A stretch of 62,696 nucleotides of DNA from Temnopleurus reevesii (GCA_036244855.1 BQKZ01000160.1:74420-137115), one strand, 5' to 3'; positions 1 to 12,256 are shown, counted from the stretch's first letter. Numbers and translations: made by a program. Notes: generated by a model not told the origin, from the sequence alone.

Positions 1-52
1 AATAAGCGATAAACAAGGAATAACACAAGGATAGACAGAAAATGATGTAATA

Positions 53-156
53 AAAGGAGGCCTAATTGCTGACCTAATTCTTGGTGTAAACATACAAAAT
101 TGCGGTACTCGGGCCGGCCTAAATTGGAGGCCCGAGGCCGGCCTCAGGCCTCCTTT
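53..156. repeat. Small inverted repeat, possible MITE
   Basis: An 11-bp arm AAAGGAGGCCT at 53-63 is matched by its exact reverse complement at 146-156. Between them lie GC-rich blocks, including the self-complementary GAGGCCGGCCTC, in otherwise AT-rich DNA. It would fold as a hairpin and resembles a short non-autonomous DNA transposon, but no target duplication is evident. Confidence 0.4.
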
Positions 157-614
157 CTGGTGTAAATGGGGTCCTAGTCTCCACCCACCCCCCCCTTCAG
201 TTTACTTCCTTCTAAACCCTCTCTCTAATCATAACTTTAAAAAAAGCCTCTCCCAACCCCAACCCACTTGACTACACAAGTAACAAGAGACACAGGGTTA
301 TCTTTTCAGAGATTACGCTCCAAGCATCAATCCAAAAAACTCATCTGAAGTGGAATTATCCCCGCCCCGCCAAGGGATGGGTAAAAAAAAAATTGAGTTA
401 CGACATCTGTGAAGCTGTCATCGTTTGATGAATCACATATCATTTACACCCTGAAAAGTGCACGCACACTCCCTACCTTTGTCTACTCTGATCACATTGG
501 TCTTTTCTGAGGACGGCCGCCCCCTCCCTCAATTTTAAAGCAATACATTAACCCCATTGAAAGTTCTCTTGAAAAAGGCTTTATGACAGAGTTGAGCATC
601 ATCTTGGAAATGTA
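157..614. other. Unassigned noncoding stretch
   Basis: Ordinary AT-rich sequence with a short C-run near 188-195. No coding signal or repeat that I can recognise. Confidence 0.5.
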
Positions 615-1107
615 AGTTCAAAGGTAACTGAAGTGCCTACGAGTGTCGCAAGTGCTGTTCTAGAACTGTAAAAAAGCACTGATTGGGACTGCACTCAACA
701 CTACTTCTCATGAACTTGAAGTGTTTAGTGTCTTTGCAAGAAGTGCAAGAACATTAGCACTTTGGGTGCAGTCTGCAAACAAGTACTTTCAAGTGCTTAC
801 ACAAAGTGCTAGAACAGCATTTACAGAGATGCCAACCGTTCCTAAAAGGTAACTAAAGTGCCTACTAGTATCACAAGGGCTGTTTATTAATAACCATGAA
901 AAAGTTCTGATCAGGACTGCACTAAATACAACTTTACATGTACCTGTACCTGTAGTGTTAATACATAGTTTAGCACTTGAATAAGAGGAGAAATAGCACC
1001 TGAAGAGCAAGAAAGTTAGAGCATTTTGGGTGCAGTCTGCAAACAAGCACTTTCAAGTGCTACAACAAAATGCTAGAACAGCATTTACAGAGATGCCAAC
1101 TGTTCCA
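615..1107. repeat. Degenerate tandem duplication, 2 units of ~225-260 bp
   Basis: GGTAACTGAAGTGCCTA near 622 recurs as GGTAACTAAAGTGCCTA near 848. GTGCAGTCTGCAAACAAG near 768 recurs near 1030, each followed by CTTTCAAGTGCT and then CTAGAACAGCATTTACAGAG. The units are clearly homologous but diverged and of unequal length. Within a unit, AGTGCT/AGCACT words recur in both orientations, suggesting an older inverted-repeat element was duplicated. Confidence 0.7.
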
Positions 1108-1428
1108 AAAAAATGCATGAGGTCAAAATAAATATGTGAATTTCATAGCAGCTGAACAGATGTGAGAGCAAATATGAGGACAGCAACATAATTACTCACA
1201 TCCATTCACTTGTGATGAGAGCCTAAAATTTTCGCACCTCTGCATTCATGCTATAGCAGGGTAAATTCAACAAATGCAAAGCTATTAGCATTGGAGAAAA
1301 GGGTTGCTGTCCGAGCACATTAAAATGGCAAGAACCTCGCTGTTCTATTAAAAATGCAACACATTAATGCATCGTTTCCAGATAACTTTATACGCTACAT
1401 CTCATGAGAATTGACACATCTACCATTA

Positions 1429-1957
1429 GGGGCATTCACACTAGGGCGAAATACAGCAATCCTGATATTTTCGTTCAAACGTGCATGGCAGGATCGCAGT
1501 AATTCATAGTGCCGACATAATTTTATGGTAATATGAATCGCGATCCAAATCACATTTCGGAGTCTGATTATAGAGATATCGTCCCACGAACCGTAGTGTG
1601 TTCAGTCAGGTGATTTGAACATTGATGCATTTAATCCCACAAAGCACCGTGCATTACTGGCATTCCACAGCATGGGTAAATGTGTGCAGAAATTGTTTTG
1701 ATCATGCAATTGCTGTAGTTCGTGTATGCCTAAGAAGTATTTCTTCCAAACATTTTGCTTAATTTGTGACACATTTACAGTTCGTTGATTTCAATTCCTG
1801 CAGCTTGCACATACGCAGTGCGTTTGCACATACGCAGTGCGCTTATACGCAGTGTGCATCATGATTCGACTCGCCTCTCCTGTGTGAACGCTGCCTGAAT
1901 TACATCCAAGTTAGGATCGCAATCCAAATTACTTTGATTTCGCAGTGCAAATGCCCC
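1429..1957. mobile_element. 529-bp terminal-inverted-repeat element, TA-flanked
   Basis: The left end GGGGCATTCACACTAGGG at 1429-1446, continuing CGAAAT, is matched by the reverse complement of the right end (ATTTCGCAGTGCAAATGCCCC, ending 1957) over about 24 bp with a few mismatches. TA lies immediately outside both ends (1427-1428 and 1958-1959), consistent with a 2-bp target duplication. There is no transposase, so it is non-autonomous. A second copy of only the right end appears near 3070-3099 because of the local duplication. Confidence 0.65.
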
Positions 1958-2965
1958 TATTGTATAATAATGCTGCTTTACGAAAAGATTGCTCAATCTC
2001 ACGCAATGGGGTGATAAAAGGGTGTTATTTTCCAGCATATTGTATGTGTTTCATCCATCATTAATGAACAACTCATGCAATTTTGTATCATTCAAACCGA
2101 TTCTCGAAACTAAATGATAGTCTAGGTGTAGATTCCGTAATGCTGATCCCAAATGCTTCATCTTTGATATAAGCTATGCCTACCGTACCAACAAATATTT
2201 TTAGAAATGGTTGTATTGCGACAAAGTTAATTTTGATTTTCATAAAGTCCCTCTCCTGGCAGTGTTCATAAATGATAGATTTCCTGAACTAAAAGGTACA
2301 TTTTTTAGTTAGATAATATATATTAGTTAAAATAAGACATTTTCATCGGATTTTGTGAACAGAATTTAAGAAGGAGGTGGGGGGGGGGGGGTCCCATGCA
2401 GCAGAAAAAAAGATTATATGAAATTATCGTGGCAAACGACTTGTTTTTTTTTTCAGGGGTATTCAAGTTGAGAACTTTTAATAAAGTTTAAATAAGACAT
2501 TTGTTCATAATGAAGTCTTTCAGGCAATTATTTTGGCATAATTTCACTTCTCATTTACAATAAATACCATATCTATAATTTAGCTTTTAAAATTTACAAC
2601 ATCTATGGACTTCAGAAAAGGAAGGAAGAATACTAGAGAGAATTGGCGTTCCTCTTTGCACTTGGGTATTCCTCTTCAAAGCTTTATCCTGTTAAACATT
2701 CTTGGTAATTCCTTGGTCATATCTCAACTGAAAATCTTAATTATTCTAATCAGAACTATTCAACTTTTCACTTGACCAAACAAAGAAAACCACATCAATC
2801 AACTGCATTGCCACTCCAGCTGGGGAACCAGCTTTATCAAAGTATTTCAACTCATTTTAAATATTTACACTTTAATCATGTTTCAATTAGGTTCAGATTA
2901 CTTCTTGAGTATCAACATACATTTTGGCCACACAACTGCTTCTAAATTGGTACAAGATCAGAGCT
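1824..2965. repeat. First copy of a ~1.14-kb near-identical duplication
   Basis: This segment reappears at 2967-4107, separated only by a single N at 2966. By eye the copies differ only in a G homopolymer (13 G here, 12 in the second copy). Immediate adjacency to an N and near-identity including microsatellites point to an assembly overlap left unmerged. Content is noncoding: a transposon right end, a G13 tract and AT-rich sequence. Confidence 0.9.
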
Positions 2966-2966
2966 N
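2966..2966. other. Single-N assembly join
   Basis: One ambiguous base exactly at the junction of the two ~1.14-kb copies, most likely a placeholder gap between contigs. Confidence 0.85.
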
Positions 2967-4107
2967 TTGCACATACGCAGTGCGCTTATACGCAGTGTGC
3001 ATCATGATTCGACTCGCCTCTCCTGTGTGAACGCTGCCTGAATTACATCCAAGTTAGGATCGCAATCCAAATTACTTTGATTTCGCAGTGCAAATGCCCC
3101 TATTGTATAATAATGCTGCTTTACGAAAAGATTGCTCAATCTCACGCAATGGGGTGATAAAAGGGTGTTATTTTCCAGCATATTGTATGTGTTTCATCCA
3201 TCATTAATGAACAACTCATGCAATTTTGTATCATTCAAACCGATTCTCGAAACTAAATGATAGTCTAGGTGTAGATTCCGTAATGCTGATCCCAAATGCT
3301 TCATCTTTGATATAAGCTATGCCTACCGTACCAACAAATATTTTTAGAAATGGTTGTATTGCGACAAAGTTAATTTTGATTTTCATAAAGTCCCTCTCCT
3401 GGCAGTGTTCATAAATGATAGATTTCCTGAACTAAAAGGTACATTTTTTAGTTAGATAATATATATTAGTTAAAATAAGACATTTTCATCGGATTTTGTG
3501 AACAGAATTTAAGAAGGAGGTGGGGGGGGGGGGTCCCATGCAGCAGAAAAAAAGATTATATGAAATTATCGTGGCAAACGACTTGTTTTTTTTTTCAGGG
3601 GTATTCAAGTTGAGAACTTTTAATAAAGTTTAAATAAGACATTTGTTCATAATGAAGTCTTTCAGGCAATTATTTTGGCATAATTTCACTTCTCATTTAC
3701 AATAAATACCATATCTATAATTTAGCTTTTAAAATTTACAACATCTATGGACTTCAGAAAAGGAAGGAAGAATACTAGAGAGAATTGGCGTTCCTCTTTG
3801 CACTTGGGTATTCCTCTTCAAAGCTTTATCCTGTTAAACATTCTTGGTAATTCCTTGGTCATATCTCAACTGAAAATCTTAATTATTCTAATCAGAACTA
3901 TTCAACTTTTCACTTGACCAAACAAAGAAAACCACATCAATCAACTGCATTGCCACTCCAGCTGGGGAACCAGCTTTATCAAAGTATTTCAACTCATTTT
4001 AAATATTTACACTTTAATCATGTTTCAATTAGGTTCAGATTACTTCTTGAGTATCAACATACATTTTGGCCACACAACTGCTTCTAAATTGGTACAAGAT
4101 CAGAGCT
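2967..4107. repeat. Second copy of the ~1.14-kb duplication
   Basis: Matches 1824-2965 essentially base for base. It begins at TTGCACATACGCAGTGCG and ends at GATCAGAGCT, after which unique sequence resumes. Confidence 0.9.
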
Positions 4108-5625
4108 GCAACCATTCCGGAAAATGCGTGATGAAAAGTTATTAAGTTAAAAAGGAACAGCTGAACAAAAGTGAGAGAAAACATATAACCATAACCAAAC
4201 TCTAAGCTAATCAGTTGCGATAAAAACATTGAATTCATATGGAATTATCTCTCGTGCAAATTATGGAACGGTCTGAATCTCTGCAGTATGTATATTTAGT
4301 GTAATCTGCGTAATTATATTGAAATCTAGAATACTGGCTTCGCTGATTTTAATTGGTCATTAGAGGGGAAAGCACTATCAAGTGAGGCTCTCTGATGCTT
4401 ACCTAGCATAGCGTTCAAGTTTTGATGGTGGATCAAATGATACAAACAAATGATCAAATTTCTTTTCCAATCAGTAACAAGTGCTATGCATTGATATCGA
4501 AAAGCTGGTGTGAATTTCCTTTCAGTTGTCTAATATGGACTGAATGGCAGGTGGCGAAAATCTTCATCAGAATGGTCACAATTCAAATCCCTAGCTACAG
4601 TCCCGCTATCCCATGTCCCAATAAATCTTTTTTGGGAGTTGAAAAATACTTATTATGGATGTCATTGTCAACGGAATCCCATCATCGATATTGTGGGAAA
4701 GTGGAAAACTGAAAATTTTCGCTAAAATCCCATGCTTTCGGAAAGAAGAGTGGCGGTAGTAAATGCTACCCTTCCTCTTTTCAGACATGTTGATTTGAAC
4801 ATTTCAATGCAAGCTCTTTGACTGATTATCAAACTTTCTGAAAAGGTGGGGTCCACATAATAAATTCGGGTGAAAAATAAGTTCCTGTGCAAATATTGGG
4901 CACTTGCAAACAACAGTATCTAATTCTAGATTATCAATTGAAAACTGATCGTTACCTAGTATCCATTCTCTCTTTCACTTTTCCCCTGGTGGCTTAATCA
5001 TAAAAGATACCCTTTCTGTCTTCTATTAAACCCACCAAGAGTATTTATTTCCACAAATCCAACGTTTAGACTGTAACAACATCTTAATGGGTTTATTTTC
5101 AACTGAGAACCCGCCAAATAATCTTTTCTTTCCCATTTTCTTTCACAGAGTTAATTTTTTTCTCCTCAGTTGGGACAGAAAGAATAAAATAAAGAGCAGG
5201 GCCAGCTGAATTCGGATTCGCTGTGAAAGGAGGGAAGGCGACAGAGAGAGAAAAAGTTTCGCGGATTGGGAATTCTCGCACTTAACACCGGATGAAAGAG
5301 ATTGGTAAAAGACATACAAAGGCGCATGACCTTGCCTGAAAATTCACAGGACTCTTGTGGAGCAAAGAGAAACGGGGGAAGGTGTGGGTTCAAGTTCTCT
5401 TTAGTTTTCCATTGTGCGACAATCTCACCCCGGGGCTACACCCAAGCTTCCTTAGACCTATTTTCTTGGGGTACGGAGATGCGGGGAGAGGGATGCGGGA
5501 AGAGAGATGCAATGAGAGAAGTGCAGGGAGAGAAGTACAGGAGAAGCATGCGGTCTCAGGACTAAATACTAGGGCTGTTGGGTTACGGGTATATACATGT
5601 ACATGTATGTATGAAAGGAGTGAAT
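4108..5625. other. Unassigned noncoding stretch, purine-rich near 5470-5560
   Basis: No gene recognised. From about 5200 to 5600 the sequence is richer in G and A (GGAGAGAAG-type words), so several frames stay open by composition. A short alternating TACATGTACATGTA word lies near 5593-5607. The overlapping short frames here have no domain-like features. Confidence 0.5.
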
Positions 5626-5845
5626 AGGGTGCTACAAACCCACTTGCCCACATGCCCCGGCAACAAAATTTAGCTGTCGGTCAAGTAAGTGAAATTTTCA
5701 CTTGCCCAATAAGGCAGTTATCGTCTACATGTAAGTTGGCATCGGCCATCAATTATGGGAAAGAGCAAATTTTGTTCGGGCAAGTGATTTAAAAACTTGG
5801 TTGCCTAACAGGGTAACTGGTAAAATAAAAGTCTTGTAGCACCCT
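5626..5845. mobile_element. 220-bp MITE with AGGGTGCTACAA termini
   Basis: AGGGTGCTACAA at 5626-5637 is exactly reverse-complementary to TTGTAGCACCCT at 5834-5845. Inside, CACTTGCCC and GGGCAAGTG motifs recur as subterminal repeats. There is no coding capacity. Flanks show no clean target duplication, although TGAAT-like words lie on both sides. Confidence 0.75.
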
Positions 5846-7657
5846 CAATGAATAGCAAAAAAAAGAAGAGAAGAGTGTCGAGATACAAACACAGAAAAGA
5901 GTGAGATGGAGAGGAGGATGGAGAAACAATGAAACAGGAATCTAGAGCGAGAAAAGGCAAAAAAATATTGAAGGAGAAAGAAAACTTGAATGTCGGTACT
6001 GGTCATAATCGTATGAGGTTACAATTTTAAAATGTCTATCCTAAGGATTTAACTAATGCCAAATTATGAAGATAAAAAAAATAGACTAAAAATGAATTCA
6101 TGCAAAATAGCAATAAAGATTGTGAGAAATCTGATTCACAATTTCAAATGCCGGATGTAATTGTAACAGCTATTAGAAGAAATCATACTTCCTGGTATAA
6201 ATACAGCAATGTTCCGTGATGAAATTAGAATGAATTCTGTATAAAAAAAACTTTTGGACCAAAGAGCTTGCAGAACCTTTTTTTTTCTACGACCCAAAAC
6301 TCTTCGAAAGATAGATTCTCGGTTTCACATTCTATTGAAAAAAATTCCACAAAGATCTTTTTCTCAAGCAATATCAACCAAATTCCCTGACAATATACCA
6401 AAAGACTTTCATTTTCAATTCATTTTTATCTATTTCATTTCCAATAAAATACAAATACATAAAATCATAAAGTTGCCTATACAGGTTTTATGTGCACTTG
6501 CAAAAATCTACTATATGTTACCAATACCAATGTTTATTGTACACAGTAAGGTGAATCAGATAAACAAATAGGAGGAATAAGGAACAGTTTTGCTGAACTT
6601 TTTTTTCAAGCGTAGGCGGTTCCACGCTACTGCTCCTAACTGTTTTCTCCACATACTGCAGTAACCTGGTTGCAACCCAGAGAGAAAGGCATCAAAATAG
6701 TACACAAAGCAGATCCTAAAGTCAAGCTTATAAAAGGGATTTCAATAGGGGCCATTTTATCGCTAGAGCCAGGCAGTGAGAGAGATGAGGGCACAATAGG
6801 GACCGTGCAGGGCTTCGCAGAATAGGCCAAGGAATGCTGATTAACGGGTATCATTAGCCCTTCTCAAAACCTCGACCAGTGTCGGTATTCTATAGGTGGG
6901 CCCAACAAAATCAATTATAGGCCCCAATGACTTGCCTTCATCAAAAACAACTTGTTTTGTTGTAGACGGGGCAATGAGGGAAGGAGAAAACTGCCCAACG
7001 ACTGGGTCATTGTTACTTTTTTTTTGCAGCAAAGGTAGCGCCAAACAGAACCATCAAAAGAGATAGACAGGATAATAGGACCAATTTGGTGTTTTTCTCC
7101 TTTGTGACCACTTTTGGGATTGGGAATAATTCTCTCTTCATTCATTGATCAAACCTTCGCATTCTGCGTTTATTTAAAAACAGATGCAGGTGTGTCTTAG
7201 AATGTTACTTAATTTAATAAGACTCACAAATTTTTTGAAAATTACCCATACATAATCACTCTTCTCTCTCTATTCATCATCAATAGTACATTGTATTAAT
7301 AATACGTTCAAACATTTAAACTCATTAGCAAATGCCAAGGGGGTGTATTTCAGTCATTTTGGTGTCCATTCAGTGTTTGTTATATTATAAACACCGACAA
7401 TGAGTATAATTTGGTAAAATGCATGGTTAATACTGTGCTTGCAGGCTTGATCTTATTCCATTTAGAACATTTTATAATAAATAGTGAAAAGAAAATTGGT
7501 GATCAGATTAGTTCTCTACATGCTGGCCAACTTGTAAACAAACATATGTATACCAAAAGCTTTTCAAATGTACTGTGAGTTCGTTCAAGGCAGACATATC
7601 AACTCCATAAAACGTGCTGGGATAATTCACACTATACACTACAGAAACTTGTTGCTT
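5846..7657. other. Unassigned noncoding stretch
   Basis: AT-rich with short poly-A and poly-T runs. Short open frames here (for example near 6254-6571) have AT-driven composition and no recognisable motif. Nothing else identified. Confidence 0.5.
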
Positions 7658-8269
7658 TTAAAGTGGAATGAAACCCTGGAATTAATTTGCTATCAGTCGA
7701 TGAAGAAAAATATGATGAGCAAACTGTGAAAATTTGAGCTTAATTGGACAGTCCGTTTAAAAGTTACGAATTTTCAAAGTTTCAATTATCCCATGTCATG
7801 GGGATCCTTGAATTGGCAACGCTTAACAAATCTATGACAATATGCGGACAACTCTCCATTTATTTTGTACATGATTTTTTATAATTATGGAATTTGATTG
7901 AATACACCATAACATTATTTCAACATTATTCTTCCAACAATACTTGAAGAATTATCCAACACCTATAATACTGACGAGAAAAGGGAAAATTTTGTCCACG
8001 TTTCTGAAAAAAGAAGAAATTGTTAAATTTTGTGTACAGAATGAATGGAGAGCTGTCCACAAATACGTCACAGATTTGAACTTAGACGACTAATAATTGG
8101 TCGGCGTTGCCGACTCGAGGATTCCCATGACGGGACATTCACTATAACTTTGTAAATTCATAACTTTTGAATGGATCGTCGGATTATGCTCAAATTTTCA
8201 CAGTTGGTTCATTTTATTTTTCTCCATCTACTGAGAGAATATAAAATGCAGGGTTTCGTTCTTCTTTAA
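7658..8269. mobile_element. Palindromic TTAA-flanked element, copy 1
   Basis: TTAA at 7658-7661 and 8266-8269 bracket two long imperfect inverted arms. The left arm carries GTGAAAATTTGAGCTTAATT, then AAAAGTTACGAATTTTCAAAG and GACAACTCTCC. The right arm carries the complements, including TTCATAACTTTTGAATGG and GCTCAAATTTTCACAG. The same arms occur near 43.6 and 55.9 kb. TTAA target duplications are typical of piggyBac- and Kolobok-type cut-and-paste transposons. The interior has no transposase, so this is a non-autonomous derivative. The superfamily is inferred from the TTAA only. Confidence 0.75.
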
Positions 8270-10229
8270 TATCAAGTCCATTCTGATTATCACTAAATCA
8301 TCAAATTCATTGATTTTGCATTTATGGCAAATAACTTCAATTAGCTTCATTGATGACGAATTCACAGCAAAATCAAACTCATAAGACAGGCCAGTGTTTC
8401 AAGCTATTCCCATAGACCAGAATCTTATGATGGCACATAGATCTAACTGTACATAAAAGGCCCTGTATATGCACAAACTCAAAATGCAGAAACTCAATAT
8501 GCACAAATTGTGATTGGTGGTGAAACTGATAAGAATCTAGGCCCACACACATGAATCCATGTTGGTCTACATAGGCACAAAGCACCAAACATAATGAAAG
8601 AAGGAATGAACAGAGCATGTTTGCATGGTTTATTGCATCTTCCATAAGTATTAAAAGAGCTCTATGAAGGAGGACTTTGTGCCCCGGCAGGTGCAACGTG
8701 ATTGCAGAAGAGAGAAAGTTTATTGAGTTTATCGTTTTATCTAACCATCGGGTCAGGTAGAGCATATTGACACAGGAGGTAGGGAATCTAAAGTTATCTC
8801 AACTCAAGAGATTGTATAGCTTTGGTTCCATCTACTGCCCTCCTTGCTATCTATCTAGTGAGCGGCGAAGAAGGTAACCAGTTAAAAATAACAATCACAT
8901 CTTGATTCATGATGACGATGACGAACATACAAGTATGCAAGTTGTCCCAATGGTTGCACATACATTGTATGTGGCATATTCTGTCTAGTGTTAAACATGC
9001 TCCAAGAATTTTCTCATAAAGATATATGAACCCCCAATACAGTTCTTTTTTTAATCTCACATCAATTGCAAAAAAAGGGTCAAAAGAATGGGACAGCATA
9101 GGAAAGACCCTAGATAAAAAAAAAATTTAGTAAGACAATTTGACAGAATTTTCAAGTTTGATTTTGAATGGTTAGGCCTATACAGTAACTCAGTAACTTT
9201 ATCCTCACAATAACACAATATTGATGTGCAACAAACAGACCAGCTTTTATCTTGATGAAATGGTAGTTCTCCCCCAAGAAAAAAAAATATTATTGAACGT
9301 GTTATAACATTTGCTTTCTGGACCTCAATATTTTGTTTCAACTTTTCAACAAACATTGAATGTATTAGGACCGAAAATGACAAAAAGATATCAACGAAAA
9401 CAGTGAATATCCATCAAACTAATTTAGTGAAATTCTGTATCAATACGCATTTTTTCTCTTTTTAAAGGTTTTATCAGGAAATTTGTTGAGAGAGCAGAAA
9501 AGCTATTCAGAGGGGTTGAAAATTGCCTTGTTTTCATGGAGAAAACCATGGTAATGATTAGGTTTAGGTGAATAAAAGGAAAAATAACTAGGTGTGTACC
9601 TATAAAAGGTAGAAATTAACCAGCATGGGAGGCATTATTCGTATCCCAACGTTGTTCAATTTTTTTAACAAGATCACGATCGGCATAGGAAGAGGGTAAT
9701 AGTCTAGCATTGTTGGGCTCAACAGGGGTTACCATTCAGAAATACTGAGTTTGAATGAGTCACAAACTAACTTCATTCAGATTAAACATGCAGTGTATTA
9801 TAATATCAGACTAACAAAAATTGAATAGACAGAATTTGCATAAATGTGATTTCCTAAAGTAGACATTTTGCTTGTCATTTGAAATACTCCCTCAAATACA
9901 TCTTACAGTTAATAATGGTATAACTTCTCCTCACAGACTCATTTCAACAATGGGAGTTGATTCCTTTAACAATCCATTAGTACAGGAGTCAATTTCATTT
10001 CTCATAACATTTCTAGATTAATTAGGTGCATTTTATCTCTATATAGGAATTTTACGACTGGACAAACCCTAACTTTGCCTTTCTCTCTGGCTACTTTCTG
10101 CAGACTGTACATAATACATACTCCATTTCATGCACCAGAGGATACGCGAAGGCATTTCGTGAGCTTCCATTTCTTTTTTTCTTCCCCTTCAAAGCTTGGT
10201 GATGATTATTTGAAAGCGATGATGAATAG
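8270..10229. other. Unassigned noncoding stretch
   Basis: No recognised repeat. A 128-codon minus-strand frame at 8379-8765 is open, but its length is within chance expectation for this much AT-rich DNA on six frames, and it has no motif or signal that I recognise. Confidence 0.45.
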
Positions 10230-10545
10230 TCGATGGGAACAAGCTATTTACCGAGATGTAATGAGCCCATGTCCATGGGGAGCTCATCTAGTGACAATGT
10301 TACACCCTGAGCGAGCTGGGAGCAGAGTCCCTGGCGATACCAGGAGGGGAAGCGGCAAGCTAACAGGCCATGAATTATGGATGCAAGCAAGGGATGGAGT
10401 GACCGAGATGCTACAAACTCAACATGGGGTTACAATTAGGGGAGAGGACATGGTACGGCTGGCTGGTTGGTAGGGAGCCCGCCGCCCCAGACTGACGGGG
10501 ACAGCTGGCGATTGGTTTCTGGCCTTTCCTCTGGGGCTTTCGGGA
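10230..10545. promoter_or_regulatory. Candidate conserved or exonic island
   Basis: Sequence complexity and GC rise sharply against AT-rich flanks with no simple-repeat content. A plus-strand frame stays open across the block to a TAG at about 10471, and a minus-strand frame is also open, so openness alone does not prove coding. A CCAAT-type box (ATTGG) lies near 10511. No domain is recognised. It could be a cis-regulatory element or an exon. The call rests on composition contrast only. Confidence 0.3.
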
Positions 10546-11764
10546 GGTAGAAAATTATCAGAATTCAATTTGTACCGTCTGACCGTAAAATTTGGCTCAT
10601 GGCCTTGTTTAGTACATATGTAGCTACCAGTTGTAAGAGCATCTATCCTGAGCCACAACAAAAGTTTCCAATTATCCTCGTATTTGCAAGACAATCGTTT
10701 TAATAACATCTGATTTCAATGACTCCATGTAAAATTTCTACTTCTAAAAAACTTGAAACAGAACTTAAAACAGACACTGTACAGTAGGCCTATCACTGGC
10801 ATAATGCAACAGATGGGGAAAATGCAAAGCTCCACACTTTCCAGTATAAAGAAGTATAGTCACTATTAGCTATTTTCCCAAAATTTAAAGGGCAGATGAT
10901 TCACAAAAACATCTTGTATTTAACTTACAAGATGAAGGGTTAATAAACCTTAGGCCTACATAAAAATGTTTCACCTCTTTAATTTATACAACTCAAATTA
11001 ATTAACTGAAACTTAAAGATTAATTCCCTCCATTTTTAAATTGTAACAATAATGGAACACTAATGCACAATGTTTGACCAAATAGCAAAGTTTCTTTGAT
11101 AAGAAAAACTGCATCAGCTGTACTCACTATAACCAAAGGCAATTGTTTCTGTCCAAGATTATTGCGAAAGTTAAGGAGTTCTAACACAAACTGTAAAATC
11201 TCTCTTTGATGAACACTCGTTGATTCACCTTATTATGCCATTTTTTGTCAACTATTACCTTGAACATATAATAACCTTATCATGTAGGCCTTCGCTATTT
11301 TCTTCTTCAATCACAGAGTTCTGTCCTAGTCCTCTGGACAGAGTATTGTCACATTTTGTATTTTAACCCAGAGTGATCTGAGATGTCACTATGATTCCAT
11401 TCCTGACAATGGTATTTATAACTAAGATTGTCATGTTAAATCTCAAGTACGGTCACAAAAAAAAAGGGTTAAAGCAAAGAGGATTTCATGGCCTTAGAGA
11501 AGAAAATCATACATGCACGTAGTTCCAGCGCACCCCACTTAAAAAAAATCATGATCAAAGAAAGAAAAAGAAGAAAACACAAACCTATCTTTTTTTTTTC
11601 TTCCAACCATTATTGGTCGGATTTTTTACTCAACCACAATTCTTTTTCAATGTTTTATACACCATGCAATTTCTAGTTTTCTACATTACATTTTTGTCAT
11701 CCTGCTTTACATTTTTGATTAGTTTTGTATAATGATCATATTAATTATCTATTAATACGAACCT
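10546..11764. other. Unassigned noncoding stretch
   Basis: AT-rich, with short homopolymers. No coding, RNA or repeat signature identified. Confidence 0.5.
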
Positions 11765-12256
11765 TCATTCCCTCTCGACGTCCTCGCTCCTGCTAATGAT
11801 AATGTCCAACTGCACATTACACATAATATTGCAAGCCATAGCGTTCTTGGGGGATAGCATCGATTAAAAGTTCTAGAGAACATGGCGGCACGCGCCCTCG
11901 GACAACACTGCGGCAAACTCATGATGCCGTGGCTGTCTCAAGCATAGTTCCAACGAGAAACAAGAAAAATCACAGTCCTCGGAATGTCCGTCACGGACTC
12001 CCCTTCTCAACGAGATTGATACCTCAATCACAATGTTTAATCGTTGAGTTTCTTATAATTCAATAAAGCGAAGAAATATTGATAAATTCCAAAGCGCATC
12101 CCTCGTAGTTGACACCGATCAATATGTAAGAAATCCAGCTTTCGATCGTTGTCACGTGTTGAGCGGTAATCTTCTAGACGCTGGACAAGCCATGATTAAA
12201 ATGTTACCATGGAGAATATATTGGTGAAAACTTTTCCAAGTTTGATGGACTTCAAT
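11765..12256. promoter_or_regulatory. Candidate promoter/CNE with YY1-like and E-box motifs
   Basis: A roughly 490-bp block of higher complexity that is GC-rich relative to its flanks. It contains AACATGGCGGC near 11880-11890, matching the YY1 core ATGGCGGC often found just downstream of transcription starts, a palindromic CACGTG E-box at 12153-12158 and ATCGATTAAA near 11860. On the minus strand the right edge has a strong acceptor-like sequence: a pyrimidine tract then TTGCAG ending at 12257. A GTATCA donor-like site follows at about 12022, defining a possible 234-nt minus-strand exon (12023-12256). That exon has an in-frame stop after about 34 codons, so it would be untranslated or terminal. 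Promoter, conserved element or noncoding exon are all possible. Confidence 0.3.

Noticed and set aside
4387..4540. Minus-strand exon ending at an excellent AG/GTAAGC donor near 4402
   Set aside because: One frame is open for about 45 codons but the only upstream acceptor is weak and the peptide has no features. Single good donors are common by chance.
8379..8765. 128-codon minus-strand frame
   Set aside because: For AT-rich DNA with roughly 7 % stop codons per frame, about one frame of this length is expected by chance in 62 kb on six frames. It has no motif.
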